From Ga0077555 sp964500805 (lineage in GTDB: Bacteria; Pseudomonadota; Alphaproteobacteria; Rhizobiales; Hyphomicrobiaceae), in contig CAZCQH010000003.1 of the NCBI GenBank assembly GCA_964500805.1, positions 124,001 to 188,000 of the forward strand: a DNA stretch of 64,000 nucleotides. Direction: 5' to 3'. The notes under the pieces were generated by a model. The model had not been told where the DNA came from, did no database searches, and saw nothing but the letters and a program-made list of their open reading frames with translations. Positions 18,167-27,514 of this stretch are shown in pieces. The translations under genes were made by a program, and so were the position numbers. Each line of letters opens with the position of its first letter. Within the stretch, counting starts at the first letter, position 1.

Positions 18167-19033
18167 ATGAAATTCGGACTGAGGTACTGCAACACCGGCC
18201 GCTACGTCGAAGCTGCGAAGGCCAAGGAGCTGGCCGAAGCCGCCGAGGACGCGGGCTTCGAATCGATGTGGACGGTCGAGCACACAGTGGTCCCCGGCGG
18301 ATATGGCTCGCAATACCCTTATGACACCAGCGGGCGCATGGCCGGCGGCAACGACGCGATCCCGCTGCCCGACCCGTTGATCTGGATGGCCTATGTCGCG
18401 GCGGCGACCAAGCGCGTGAAGCTTGCCACCGGCATCATGATTTTGCCGCAGCACAATCCAGTGGTGGTGGCCAAGCAGGTGGCGACGCTCGACCACTTGT
18501 CGGGTGGGCGCATTCTGCTCGGCATCGGCGTCGGCTGGCTGAAGGAAGAGTTCGATGCATTGGGTGCGCCATTCGAGGAGCGCGGTCGGCGTACGGACGA
18601 GTATATCAAGGTCATGCGCGAGCTTTGGACCGCGGAAAAGCCGACCTTCAACGGCGCGTTCGTGAAGTTCAAGGATGCTTACTGCCGTCCGCAGCCCGCG
18701 CAAGGTTCTGTGCCGATCATTGTCGGCGGCCATTCGGAGGCGGCCGCGAAGCGCGCGGGACGGATCGGCGATGGATTCTTCCCCGCACGAGGCGCGCCGC
18801 AGGACCTGTTCGCGATCGCCCGGAAAGCGGCAGCGGACGCCGGACGCGATCCAGCCAAGCTCGAGATGACGGTGAGCTTGCCGGCGTCGCTCGACGAGAT
18901 ACCGGCGCTCGCCAAGATGGGCGTGTCTCGCGTTCTCGTGCCGACGGGCGGCATGCCGGGTCCCACCAGCGGTGTCGCGACGCCGGATGACGCCCGCAAG
19001 TGGCGCGACACCATCGACAAGTACCGGGACTGA
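18167..19033 (+). CDS. LLM-class F420-type oxidoreductase
   Basis: Luciferase-like TIM-barrel oxidoreductase of 288 residues that would use reduced F420 or FMN. Diagnostic stretches are ESMWTVEHTVVP, LATGIMILPQHNPVVVAKQ, LLGIGVGWLKEEFDALG and VPIIVGGHSEAAAKRAGR. These match the TIGR03619-type subgroup, frequent in alphaproteobacteria and actinobacteria; whether F420 or FMN is used cannot be decided here. ATG 18167 has AGGA upstream. A PhyH dioxygenase gene follows after 119 bases on the same strand, perhaps the same catabolic unit. Confidence 0.88.
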   Translation: MKFGLRYCNTGRYVEAAKAKELAEAAEDAGFESMWTVEHTVVPGGYGSQYPYDTSGRMAGGNDAIPLPDPLIWMAYVAAATKRVKLATGIMILPQHNPVVVAKQVATLDHLSGGRILLGIGVGWLKEEFDALGAPFEERGRRTDEYIKVMRELWTAEKPTFNGAFVKFKDAYCRPQPAQGSVPIIVGGHSEAAAKRAGRIGDGFFPARGAPQDLFAIARKAAADAGRDPAKLEMTVSLPASLDEIPALAKMGVSRVLVPTGGMPGPTSGVATPDDARKWRDTIDKYRD

Positions 19034-19152
19034 GCCGTTGCGGGTCACAGCCAGCGTGATCTTACCGCAAACCTGCTCTTTGGAGGCCGCGATTGACTGC
19101 GGCTTCGACCGACTTACGATGCAATTCACAACCTCTTCGAAGGAGCGCTCCC

Positions 19153-20310
19153 ATGACACAGACAGCATCTGCTGCGAGCACCGTGACGGGCGAGAGCGAC
19201 GAGCATCAGGCTTATCTGCGCGATGGTGAGCGGCGTGCATTGGCGCTCGGCAATCGCGGGCCGATCCGCTACGGCGCCGACGGCAAGGTTCACAAGGACA
19301 TCATCGACGCCTACTGGCGCGTTGGCTTTTACGTCTTTGAAGGCGTCTACTCCAGGGAAGAGCTTGCCGACATCGAACGCGACGTCGAGGCGATCAAAGA
19401 TCGATTGCCCGTCGAGAAAGGCGCAGCTTTGGACAAGCACGGCCGGCCTGCGCTCACTGCTGACTGCAGGGCGCCGACGCTGTTCTGGTCGAAGCCGCTC
19501 GGCGATCCCTTCGGCGGCACCGATCTCGCCAACGGGCGCCATCCCGTGAAGATGCATGAGCCGAAGGCTGCGTCCGATGCGCCGAAGGAGGTCGTTTATC
19601 TGATCCTCGGCACGCTCCAATTCTCCGAAGCACAGTTGCGCGCGTATGCCCATCCCGGATTGCTTGCCGTCGCGGAGGCGATCAACGGCGATGATTTCGT
19701 GCCGTTCACCGAGGCGATTTGGCTGAAGGAGCCGGGGCGCGGGGCATCGGTCGCCTGGCACCAGGATGGCGTCACGCACTGGAGTAGCCCCACGCTCGAT
19801 CAGGGATCGCACGGCTTCAACTTCATGGGCCAGCTCTACGGCTGCAACGCGGCCAACGGCGTGTGGGTGGTGCCCGGCTCGCACAAGCTCGGCAAGATCG
19901 ACATCAAGAAGTGGGCGGTTGAAGCTGGCTCCGACCGGTTGCCCGAGGCGGTGCCGATCATCTGCGCGCCGGGCGACGTGGCGGTCACCAACCGGCAAGC
20001 ACTGCACGGCTCTTTTGCCAACACCAGCAAGGAGTGGCGCGTCACGCTCAACATGGGCTTCCACCGGCGCGCGTCTGTTTATGGAGTTGCGGGCGGCGGC
20101 ATTCATAGCGCGCCGGCTGTCTACGATGATGCGCGTATCAAGGAGCGGTCACGCGTCATCGGTTACGCGATCGATGCGCGGCGCCAGCGTTTCCCGAATG
20201 AGAAGCCGTTCGTCTACCAGCCGCATGCCAGATCCGGTGAGCGCTACGTCTGGGATGCGGCGGCTAAATCCAGCATGCACGACTACAACCTGCTCGACAT
20301 GAGTATTTGA
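19153..20310 (+). CDS. phytanoyl-CoA dioxygenase (PhyH) family protein
   Basis: Non-haem Fe(II)/2-oxoglutarate-dependent oxygenase of 385 residues. The iron-binding HxD is in VAWHQDGVTHW and the distal His in RQALHGSFANTS, with a following Arg (EWRVTLNMGF) suited to bind 2-oxoglutarate. The N-terminal half includes YWRVGFYVFEGVYSREEL, the usual PhyH entry. ATG 19153 follows AGGAG. The family hydroxylates CoA esters or small secondary metabolites; the substrate is unknown. Neighbouring LLM oxidoreductase points to an oxidative catabolic role. Confidence 0.87.
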   Translation: MTQTASAASTVTGESDEHQAYLRDGERRALALGNRGPIRYGADGKVHKDIIDAYWRVGFYVFEGVYSREELADIERDVEAIKDRLPVEKGAALDKHGRPALTADCRAPTLFWSKPLGDPFGGTDLANGRHPVKMHEPKAASDAPKEVVYLILGTLQFSEAQLRAYAHPGLLAVAEAINGDDFVPFTEAIWLKEPGRGASVAWHQDGVTHWSSPTLDQGSHGFNFMGQLYGCNAANGVWVVPGSHKLGKIDIKKWAVEAGSDRLPEAVPIICAPGDVAVTNRQALHGSFANTSKEWRVTLNMGFHRRASVYGVAGGGIHSAPAVYDDARIKERSRVIGYAIDARRQRFPNEKPFVYQPHARSGERYVWDAAAKSSMHDYNLLDMSI

Positions 20311-20620
20311 GAGCCGCGCACCGGCATAAGGCTAGCGTTTTCATTGCAGATTTCTGAGCAAATCCGTGGCGACGGCACTCCCGTCGTCATGCCAGCGAAT
20401 TGCCCATTCGCGATCACATTGTCGTCACAGACTCAATCGATCAATCCAATCTGAAGCGCGACCGTCAGCGTCACAATTGCGGGTGACATGACCGGCGGCA
20501 CGCCTTCAATCCGGGAGCGCGGCGGATCAGGGGCGCTCTCAAACACCGCCTCCACGGACCTGAGTGACCTGTCGTGCAGGTTCCGTGGATCACTGCCGCT
20601 CACAAACCCCGGAGTTGCTC
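20311..20620. other. intergenic stretch with one short hairpin
   Basis: About 310 bases between the PhyH and M15-like genes, both on plus. The only structure noted is a six-base-pair hairpin, CGACGG at 20370-20375 and CCGTCG at 20381-20386, a possible end signal for the PhyH transcript. It must also hold the promoter of the downstream gene. No coding frame here is convincing. Confidence 0.4.
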
Positions 20621-21121
20621 ATGCCGATGCGGATCCCGTCCGCGCGCCTCGCCGCTGCTTTGCCCGCTGCCTGTCTCGTCGCTATTGTCAGCGTTGTCGC
20701 CAACGCCGCTGCCCCAATCCAATCCGAGTCCAGATCCGCATCCACCTCACGATCGTGCCTCACACCCGAGGCACGCGCCCTGCTGCAAAAGATCGAGAGC
20801 CAATTCGGAAGTGTCAAAGTCGTTTCGACCTGCCGCCCTGGAGCGACAATCGCCGGCACGGGACGGCCATCGCGCCACGCCAGTGGCAATGCGGTCGACT
20901 TCAACGCCGGCAGCCGGAAGGAAGCGATCTTGAGATGGCTGATCGCCAATCACCGCAGCGGCGGCACGATGACCTACCCAGCACTCGACCATATCCATGT
21001 CGATATCGGCCGGCATTTTGTTTCGCTGGCAGGCTCGTCCCGCTACGCTCAGAAAGACCGGGCCACGAAGGCGCCGCGCATGTCTCTTGGCGTCAGCCCG
21101 CGTGAGACATTCGGAAACTGA
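20621..21121 (+). CDS. M15-like (YcbK/DUF882-type) peptidoglycan-associated exported protein
   Basis: Exported protein of 166 residues with a signal peptide (about 1-28, ending VVANAAA) and a small domain resembling zinc D-Ala-D-Ala peptidases: VVSTCRPGATIAGTGRPSRH, GNAVDFNAG and YPALDHIHVDIG. The His of SRHASG, Asp of AVDF and the HIHVD pair match the M15/YcbK metal ligands. ATG 20621 has GGAG six bases upstream. Family members act on or bind peptidoglycan; activity is inferred from the metal ligands only. Confidence 0.78.
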   Translation: MPMRIPSARLAAALPAACLVAIVSVVANAAAPIQSESRSASTSRSCLTPEARALLQKIESQFGSVKVVSTCRPGATIAGTGRPSRHASGNAVDFNAGSRKEAILRWLIANHRSGGTMTYPALDHIHVDIGRHFVSLAGSSRYAQKDRATKAPRMSLGVSPRETFGN

Positions 21122-21195
21122 GCTCATGTAGGCCGGCCGGCTCTGCTGGAAGGGTGAGGGGCGCCGTCATGCCCCTCGCCAACAGGAGAGTTGTC

Positions 21196-21504
21196 TTATG
21201 CGCCGGGCTGCGGGCCGTCGTAGCCCTCGATGACAATCACGTCGCCGTCCGAGTGCTTGTTGCGCACGAGTTCGGCGGCCTTGTACTCGGGGCTTTCATA
21301 GCAGGCGAGAGCCTTGGCGTAGCTCTCGAACTCGATCACCACGTGACGAGCGCGCGCCTTGCCGTGCTTGAGGGTGAAGGAACCGCCGCGAACGAGGAAC
21401 TTGGCGCCGTATTTGGCGAAGGCCTTCGCATTGAGCGCGACGTATTCCTTGTAGCCTTCGGGGTTGCTCACATCGACGTGCGCGATCCAGTAGCCTTTGG
21501 GCAT
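21196..21504 (-). CDS. DUF1330 family protein
   Basis: Small cytoplasmic alpha+beta-barrel protein of 102 residues. The family pattern is clear: MPKGYWIAHVDVSNPEGYKE, FLVRGG, RHVVIEFESYAKALACY and SPEYKAAELVR. DUF1330 proteins are dimeric ferredoxin-like folds with no agreed function. ATG 21504 has GGAG upstream; longer in-frame starts are rejected. Transcribed alone, convergent with the M15-like gene and about 260 bases from pyrF. Confidence 0.9.
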   Translation of the reverse strand: MPKGYWIAHVDVSNPEGYKEYVALNAKAFAKYGAKFLVRGGSFTLKHGKARARHVVIEFESYAKALACYESPEYKAAELVRNKHSDGDVIVIEGYDGPQPGA

Positions 21505-21764
21505 GCCATTCTCCGTTGCTTGGCCTGTGCGATCTAGTGCAGATGGCGGCGAGTATAGCGTGGTTGATCCCGAAGTCTCGCGGGTCTCATTTGCCAGCAT
21601 CGTGTGGCTGTGCGGCAACTGTCACCATTTCGGATCGTGCCCGGCTGAACCCAGGCATCGAACGAGCTCGTTTCGACGTCGCGCGCCTTGATGCAACCGC
21701 CGCGCTCACTCTCGCTGCTCAAAGTGCAGCAGAGCCTCTAGCCTGGCAGCGCTGGTGGCGGCAA

Positions 21765-22478
21765 TTAGACCAGCTTACCGATCTCGTTAACGACTTGGCG
21801 AGCAGCGAGAGCTGGATCTTTTGCCTGAGTGATCGGCCTGCCAACAACAAGGTGCGAAGCGCCGGCCGCGATTGCCATCCTCGGTGTCATGACCCGCGCT
21901 TGGTCTTTGTCCGGCCCTTCGGCGAAGCGAATGCCAGGCGTTACGATCAGGAAATCAGGCCCCGTGGCGTCGCGCACCGATGCCGCCTCCTGGCCTGACG
22001 CGATGACGCCATCGAAGCCTGCAGCCCTTGCGAGTTTGGCGCGATGCACAACGAGCTCGGCGGGGCTCGCGCCCTTGATGCCCTGCTGCTCCAGATCAGT
22101 GGATTCCAGACTCGTCAGCACGGTGACCGCAAGCAACTTCAGTTTGCTCGCTCCGCGACCTTTCACAGCCGCATCAAGTGTCTTTCTGTCGGTGCCATGC
22201 ACGGTCAAGTAATCGAGGCCGAGATCGGCAATGTTCGCCGTCGCCTTCTCGACTGTCGTTGGAATGTCCAGCAGCTTCATGTCGAGGAAGACGTCCTTGC
22301 CGGCCGCCTTCAGCCCCTGCGCAAACCCGATGCCGCCACCGAAGATCAGCTCGAGACCGACCTTGTAGCAGTGTGCCTCGCCGCCAATGCTCTCAACCAG
22401 GCCCCGAGCGCGCTCCACATCAGGCACATCGAGGGCAACGAACAGGCGCGATCGTGGATTGTGATTGGCAGCCCCCAA
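21765..22478 (-). CDS. pyrF: orotidine 5'-phosphate decarboxylase
   Basis: Last step of de novo UMP synthesis. The TIM-barrel enzyme of 237 residues shows the catalytic DMKLLDIPTTVEKA (Lys-Asp array), LFVALDVPDV at the N terminus, and the phosphate-binding VTPGIRF and HLVVGRPITQAKDP at the end. The start is unusual: TTG at 22478, chosen because it directly follows the stop of the FMN reductase gene and has AAGGGG six bases upstream. A GTG nearby is out of frame. Co-transcribed with the reductase. Confidence 0.95.
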   Translation of the reverse strand: MGAANHNPRSRLFVALDVPDVERARGLVESIGGEAHCYKVGLELIFGGGIGFAQGLKAAGKDVFLDMKLLDIPTTVEKATANIADLGLDYLTVHGTDRKTLDAAVKGRGASKLKLLAVTVLTSLESTDLEQQGIKGASPAELVVHRAKLARAAGFDGVIASGQEAASVRDATGPDFLIVTPGIRFAEGPDKDQARVMTPRMAIAAGASHLVVGRPITQAKDPALAARQVVNEIGKLV

Positions 22479-22481
22479 AGT

Positions 22482-23069
22482 TCACCCCTTCATCAGATGC
22501 GCGGCCCGCGCGAGTTTCTGAATGACGCTCTTGTACAATTCCATCGCTGCTTTGTCTTTCAGATGACCATGATCGTCGAACGCCTCATTGGCGCGCGGGA
22601 CCAGGATCTGATCAGGAAGCACGATCGCTCCGAGTCCTAGCTCCAGGATCTGCCGCAGATGCGGATTGCCGCGCACCCCGCCGAAGGCTCCGGGTGACGC
22701 TCCGCCGAGGGCGAAGACTCGCGTCTTGAAAACCTGCAGGGCGCTGCCATCAGCCTCCTTGATGCGGCTGATCCAGTCGAGCGTGTTCTTCAACAGCGGC
22801 GTGACCGAGGCATTGTACTCGGGCGACACGATGAAAACGCCGTGATGCAAGCTCATCAGCGCTTTGAGTTTCCGGGCATTCTCGGGTGGCCCCTCCCTCG
22901 CTTCGAGATCTCCGTCATAAAGCGGCATCGGATAGTCACCGAGGTCGGCAAACGTCGCACTGATGCCATTGGCGTGGGCGATGTCCGCCCCGAGCCGAGC
23001 CAGGCGCTTGTTGAAAGATCCCTCCCTGGCCGAGCCGGCAAAGAACAGGATTTTGGTCGATTGCGGCAT
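22482..23069 (-). CDS. NADPH-dependent FMN reductase
   Basis: Flavodoxin-fold quinone/metal reductase of 195 residues, similar to the ChrR/YieF/AzoR-like group. Visible are the FMN phosphate loop FAGSAREGSFNKRLA, the VSPEYNASVTPLLKNTLDW motif and LGGASPGAFGG. It likely transfers electrons from NADPH through FMN to quinones or other acceptors, giving redox protection. It precedes pyrF by three bases and is divergent from znuA. Confidence 0.92.
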   Translation of the reverse strand: MPQSTKILFFAGSAREGSFNKRLARLGADIAHANGISATFADLGDYPMPLYDGDLEAREGPPENARKLKALMSLHHGVFIVSPEYNASVTPLLKNTLDWISRIKEADGSALQVFKTRVFALGGASPGAFGGVRGNPHLRQILELGLGAIVLPDQILVPRANEAFDDHGHLKDKAAMELYKSVIQKLARAAHLMKG

Positions 23070-23185
23070 CGTCGTGCTCCAGGTCTCGTTCTACATCGTT
23101 TTGCCAACGTTGGTCATAGCCGAACGGTTCGGGTCGAGATCAGGTCAGAATGCAGGCACGGAATGCCTTGCGGCTAGAGTTGATA

Positions 23186-23195
23186 TGTTATAACA
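23186..23195. promoter_or_regulatory. TGTTATAACA palindrome upstream of znuA, candidate Zur box
   Basis: A perfect ten-base palindrome TGTTATAACA in an AT-rich stretch 33 bases before the znuA start. Zur operators in proteobacteria are AT-rich inverted repeats with TGTTAT/ATAACA half sites, so a zinc-repressor site is a fair inference. The site is also upstream of the divergent FMN reductase gene. Confidence 0.5.
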
Positions 23196-23227
23196 ATTCT
23201 GAGATTCGTCCTGCAGAAGGGTGTTCG

Positions 23228-24217
23228 ATGATGCGCGTTTGGCGGCGTTCGGTCTGGCTTGGAGCGGCAATAGGGATGTGGGCCAGCGGCGCCGTTGCGG
23301 CTGCCGAGCTCAGAGTCGTGCTCACGATCAAGCCGGTGCATTCGCTCGCAGCCGCCGTGATGGCCGGCGTCGCGGAACCGAAGCTGCTGATCGATGGCAC
23401 AGCCTCGCCACACACGTTTGCCCTGAAGCCGTCCGACGCCAAGGTGGTCAACGAGGCGCAACTCCTCGTTCGCGTTTCGGAAAGCCTCGAGCCGTTTACC
23501 GGCAAGCTGATCAGCTCGTTGCCGCAGACCGTCCGTGTGGCAACGCTTGCGAGCACCGAAGGCCTCACGCTGTTCCGGATGCGCGAAGGTGGCACCTTCG
23601 AAGCGCATGCCCACGGGCAGGGCGACAAAGGTGGGCACAAGCACGGCCACGCTCACTCACACGGTGGCTCGGCCAAAAAGAAGCCTGCAGAAGCGGAGAT
23701 GGACGGCCACATTTGGCTCGATCCGCAGAATGCCAAGCTGATAGTTGGTGCGCTGGCGAAAGAACTGTCGCTCGTTGCGCCGGCACATGCCGATACGTTC
23801 AGCCGAAACGCGGACTCGCTCACCAAGCGCCTCGACGAGCTCGACGCGGAGCTTGCGGCGGCCATCAAGCCGCTCGTCGACAAGCCGTACATTGTGTTCC
23901 ACGACGCCTATCAATATTTCGAGCGCCGGTACGGACTGGCGCCGGCGGGTTCCGTCACCGTCAATCCAGATGTTCCACCCAGCGCGAAGCGCCTATCGGA
24001 ATTGCGCCGAAAAATCGCGAGCCTCAGAGCCACGTGCGTGTTCGCCGAACCGCAATTCGCGCCGAAAGTCATCGATACGATCGTCGAGGGAACATCGGCA
24101 AGGCGCGGCGTGCTCGATCCGCTGGGCTCGGCCGCCCCGGCAGGACCAGAGCAGTACTTCACCACTCTAAGGGGGCTTGCCAGCGGCCTCCGCTCCTGCC
24201 TCGCCGACCCGTCCTAA
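23228..24217 (+). CDS. znuA: zinc ABC transporter substrate-binding protein
   Basis: Periplasmic zinc-binding lipoprotein-like component of a ZnuABC uptake system, 329 residues. It has a signal peptide (about 1-26), a first metal His in IKPVHSLAAAVM, the His after SPHTFALKPSDA, a histidine-rich flexible loop (about 120-145, with HAHGQG and HKHGHAHSHGG) typical of ZnuA, DGHIWLDPQNA and FHDAYQYFERRYGL. ATG 23228 has AAGGG upstream. No znuB or znuC gene is adjacent; the next gene is selO on the other strand, so the permease and ATPase must lie elsewhere. Confidence 0.92.
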   Translation: MMRVWRRSVWLGAAIGMWASGAVAAAELRVVLTIKPVHSLAAAVMAGVAEPKLLIDGTASPHTFALKPSDAKVVNEAQLLVRVSESLEPFTGKLISSLPQTVRVATLASTEGLTLFRMREGGTFEAHAHGQGDKGGHKHGHAHSHGGSAKKKPAEAEMDGHIWLDPQNAKLIVGALAKELSLVAPAHADTFSRNADSLTKRLDELDAELAAAIKPLVDKPYIVFHDAYQYFERRYGLAPAGSVTVNPDVPPSAKRLSELRRKIASLRATCVFAEPQFAPKVIDTIVEGTSARRGVLDPLGSAAPAGPEQYFTTLRGLASGLRSCLADPS

Positions 24218-24289
24218 GTCGCCCAGCCAGGTGGCGACCTGAGACAGCCGCGCGATGTCTTTGTCGCGTCGGCACCACGTTGCCGCGGA

Positions 24290-25816
24290 TCACGTTCCGC
24301 AGAAGGTTTGGTGCACGACCTCGTGCGGCTCGGGCGGCTGCTCGAACGAAGCGAAGTCGGGGCGATCGTCGAATGGTTTCTCGATCGCCGCCAGCAACCG
24401 CTCGAAGGGTGCGAGATCGTCAGCCAACGCGGCGGCGATCGCCTCCTCCACGCGATGATTGCGTGGAATGATCGCAGGGTTGACGCGCAACATCGCGGCT
24501 TGGCGGGCGTCAGCCGGTGTGCTCTCCGCTGCAAGGCGTTGACGCCACCGAACGAGCCACGCATCCAGCTCCGCTTGCGCGGAGAAGAGTTCCTTCAGCC
24601 GCGCCTCGCCCGCGCCTTGCTCCTGAGCATCTGCGAGCCGCCGAAATGTCAGCGTGAAATCTGCGTTCCCTTCGGCCATAGCTTCGAGGATATCCTGCGC
24701 CAGTTCCAGGTCGCCCTGCTGTGCCTCATACAGTCCAAGCTTGGCACGCATCACGTCAGCCAGGGCTGGCACATAGAGCGAAGGAAAGCTGTCGATAGCG
24801 GCTTGCGCTTCCTTCAAAGCTGCATCGCTGTCCTTCCCGAGGAGCGACAGCATCGTCTCGGCCAGCCGCGCCAGATTCCACTGCGCGATCCGCGGCTGAT
24901 TTGCGTAAGCATATCGGCCCTGGCTGTCGATGGAGCTGAATACCGTCCCCGGGTGATAGCCATCCATGAACGCACAGGGCCCATAGTCGATCGTCTCGCC
25001 CGAGAGTGTCATGTTGTCAGTGTTCATGACGCCATGAATGAATCCGACGCCCATCCACTGTGCGATCAGCCGCGCTTGCGCGCCCATGACGAGATCGAGG
25101 AGCCGTCGATAGGGATTGTCAGCCTCACGGGCTTCGGGGTAGTGCCGGTCGATCACATGATCGGCAAGCAGCTTGAGGCCGTCGAAGTCGCCCCGTGCCG
25201 CGAAGTACTGAAAGGTGCCGACGCGAATATGGCTCGCGGCCACGCGGGTCAGCACGGCCCCCGGCAGCGGCTGCTCGCGGAACACCCAGTCGCCGGTCGC
25301 CACCGCCGCCAGCGATCGTGTCGTCGGGATGCCGAGACGATGCATCGCCTCGCTGACGATGTACTCGCGCAACACTGGTCCGATTGCGGCCCGGCCATCA
25401 CCCCGGCGCGAGAACGGCGTCGGGCCCGAGCCCTTGAGCTGAATGTCGCGGCGCCGGCCGTGGCGATCGATCACCTCGCCGAGCAGCAGCGCGCGCCCGT
25501 CACCGAGCTGTGGCACGAAGCCGCCGAACTGATGCCCGGCGTAAGCCATGGCCAGGGGCTCGGCGCCCGCCGGCGTGCCTTTGCCCGCCAGCGCCGCAAT
25601 GGCATCCGGTGACGTCAGCGCCTTCGGTTCGAGCCCCAGCTCGTCGGCAAGTGCCTCGTTGATTTTCAGCAGCCGCGGCGTGCTGACCGGCGTGGCCTCG
25701 AGGCGCGCATAGAACCGCTCTGGCAGCCGCGCATAGCTGTTGTCGAACCTGAACAGGCGCGCCCCGTTCCCTGCGTCCGCCTCGGTCGCGCTCTCGGCTG
25801 TCGAAAGGTCTGCCAT
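24290..25816 (-). CDS. selO: protein adenylyltransferase SelO (YdiU family)
   Basis: Pseudokinase-fold enzyme that transfers AMP from ATP to protein Ser/Thr/Tyr residues. The 508 residues carry IQLKGSGPTPFSRRGDGRA (nucleotide-binding Lys and Arg), EYIVSEAMHRLGIPTTRSLA, GVMNTDNMTLSGETIDYGPCAF (active-site Asn and Asp) and a C-terminal HQTFCGT. The C-terminal cysteine stands where selenoprotein homologs have a Cys/Sec pair; here only one Cys is present. ATG 25816 chosen over a TTG 36 bases upstream. Transcribed behind the UxaA-type gene after 156 bases. Confidence 0.94.
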   Translation of the reverse strand: MADLSTAESATEADAGNGARLFRFDNSYARLPERFYARLEATPVSTPRLLKINEALADELGLEPKALTSPDAIAALAGKGTPAGAEPLAMAYAGHQFGGFVPQLGDGRALLLGEVIDRHGRRRDIQLKGSGPTPFSRRGDGRAAIGPVLREYIVSEAMHRLGIPTTRSLAAVATGDWVFREQPLPGAVLTRVAASHIRVGTFQYFAARGDFDGLKLLADHVIDRHYPEAREADNPYRRLLDLVMGAQARLIAQWMGVGFIHGVMNTDNMTLSGETIDYGPCAFMDGYHPGTVFSSIDSQGRYAYANQPRIAQWNLARLAETMLSLLGKDSDAALKEAQAAIDSFPSLYVPALADVMRAKLGLYEAQQGDLELAQDILEAMAEGNADFTLTFRRLADAQEQGAGEARLKELFSAQAELDAWLVRWRQRLAAESTPADARQAAMLRVNPAIIPRNHRVEEAIAAALADDLAPFERLLAAIEKPFDDRPDFASFEQPPEPHEVVHQTFCGT

Positions 25817-25972
25817 GGCCTGAGTTAGCCTTTCCAGCGGATGTCCCGCCAAACCGCGCGTGCCATAGGGTGGCTGGCGCAGTACCGTCGATGTAGTGCA
25901 CCTGTGTGCTGCCGTCGACCCGGTTGCTTGCCAAAAATGCGCGAGAGCGGACCGAACCCTCGACGTCGCGCC

Positions 25973-27514
25973 TCACATCGTCGCGCCGATGACCCACGGT
26001 ACGTACTCGGCATCGCCGTAGCCGAGCTGCTCGGACTTGGTCTTCTCGCCGGACGCGGCGCGCAGCATGTAGTCGAAGATCTCGCGGCCCTTCTCCTCCA
26101 CCGTCACGCCGTCGGTGATGTCGCCGCAGTTGATGTCCATGTCGTCGATCATGTGACGGTAGATGTCGGAATTCGTCGCGAGCTTGAACGAGGGCGTCGG
26201 CTTGCAGCCGTAGGCCGAGCCGCGTCCGGTTGTGAACGCGAGAATGTTGCAGCCGCCCGCCACCTGTCCGGTCGCCGCCACCGGGTCGTAGCCGGGCGTA
26301 TCCATGTACACGAAGCCTTTCTCGGTAATCGGCTCCGCGTAATGAAAGACGCCATTGAGCGTCGTCGTGCCGCCCTTGGCCGCCGCGCCGAGCGACTTTT
26401 CCAGGATCGTCGTCAGCCCACCAAGCTTGTTTCCGGGTGAGGGGTTGTTGTCCATGCTCATCCGGGCGCGGGCCGTGTAGTCCTCCCACCACTTGATGAT
26501 CGAGACGAGCTTCTCGCCCACCTCCTTGGTGCGCGCGCGGCGGGTGAGAAGATGCTCCGCGCCATAGATCTCTGGCGTCTCTGACAGCACAGCTGTGCCG
26601 CCGTGCTTGACGAGAATATCCGCCGCATGGCCCAGGGCCACGTTGGCGGTGATGCCCGAATAGCCGTCAGATCCGCCGCACTGCAGTGCCAGCATCAGCT
26701 CCGACGCGGGGATCGTCTCGCGCTGGAACTTGGCCGCGATCGGCAGCATGTTGCGCACCGCATCAACTCCAGCCGCGATGGTCTTCCTGGTGCCGCCGGT
26801 GTCCTGAATCGTCATCGTCCGGAACGTGTCGCTTTCGACCAGACCGTAGGCGTCTTTCATGCGCTGAATCTGGAAGCCCTCGCAGCCGAGGCCGACCACC
26901 ACGACACCCGCCATGTTGGGATTGGTCGCATAGCCCCAGGTGGTACGCTTCAGGACCTCGAACGTCTCCCCCTCGCTGTCGATGCCGCAGCCGGTCGAAT
27001 GCACCAGTGGAATGACGCCGTCGATAGTTGGATAGTCCTTCAGCAAATCCGAGCGATTGACCGCCTCGGCGATGAAGCGCGCTACGGTTGCCGAGCAGTT
27101 CACCGACGTGATGATGCCGATGTAGTTGCGCGTTCCGGCCTTGCCGTTCTTGCGCCGGTAGCCTGCGAATGTGGCACGCTTTTCGACCGGCAAAATCTCC
27201 TCGTTCTTGGCGTCCTGGGCGAAGGCATAATCACGTTCGAAGGCGGCGAACGAGCAGTTATGCGTGTGGATGTGCGCACCGGGCTGGATGTCTTCCGATG
27301 CAAAGCCGATGATCTGCCCGAATTTCAGAACCGGTTGTCCCTTGGCGATCTTGACCGCCGCCATCTTGTGACCTTTCGGGATGCGCGCCGACGCCACCAC
27401 GCCACGCGCTGAGGTGCCTTGTGGCACGGCATCAACCGCGATGATGACGTTGTCCTTGGGGTTGAGGCTCAAAGTGCGGGGGGCAGCCCCCGGTGCTCCG
27501 CTCGCAGTGCTCAT
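25973..27514 (-). CDS. UxaA/GarD-family sugar-acid dehydratase
   Basis: Probable altronate or galactarate-type dehydratase, 513 residues, the full fused form with an N-terminal SAF domain (about 15-95, containing HIHTHNCSFA) and the large C-terminal catalytic domain with TRNYIGIITSVNCSATV, HSTGCGIDSEGE, VGLGCEGFQ, LQCGGSDGYSGITAN and CNILAFTTGRGSAYGCK. Several conserved cysteines are probable metal ligands. It dehydrates a sugar acid to a 2-keto-3-deoxy acid; altronate, galactarate and related substrates cannot be separated by eye. No sugar-acid transporter or aldolase adjoins it. Confidence 0.9.
   Translation of the reverse strand: MSTASGAPGAAPRTLSLNPKDNVIIAVDAVPQGTSARGVVASARIPKGHKMAAVKIAKGQPVLKFGQIIGFASEDIQPGAHIHTHNCSFAAFERDYAFAQDAKNEEILPVEKRATFAGYRRKNGKAGTRNYIGIITSVNCSATVARFIAEAVNRSDLLKDYPTIDGVIPLVHSTGCGIDSEGETFEVLKRTTWGYATNPNMAGVVVVGLGCEGFQIQRMKDAYGLVESDTFRTMTIQDTGGTRKTIAAGVDAVRNMLPIAAKFQRETIPASELMLALQCGGSDGYSGITANVALGHAADILVKHGGTAVLSETPEIYGAEHLLTRRARTKEVGEKLVSIIKWWEDYTARARMSMDNNPSPGNKLGGLTTILEKSLGAAAKGGTTTLNGVFHYAEPITEKGFVYMDTPGYDPVAATGQVAGGCNILAFTTGRGSAYGCKPTPSFKLATNSDIYRHMIDDMDINCGDITDGVTVEEKGREIFDYMLRAASGEKTKSEQLGYGDAEYVPWVIGATM

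Noticed and set aside
18005..19240. Long N-terminal extension of the rnhB frame (to 617 codons)
   Set aside because: The extension is antisense to the LLM oxidoreductase gene, and RNase HII is normally about 200 residues.
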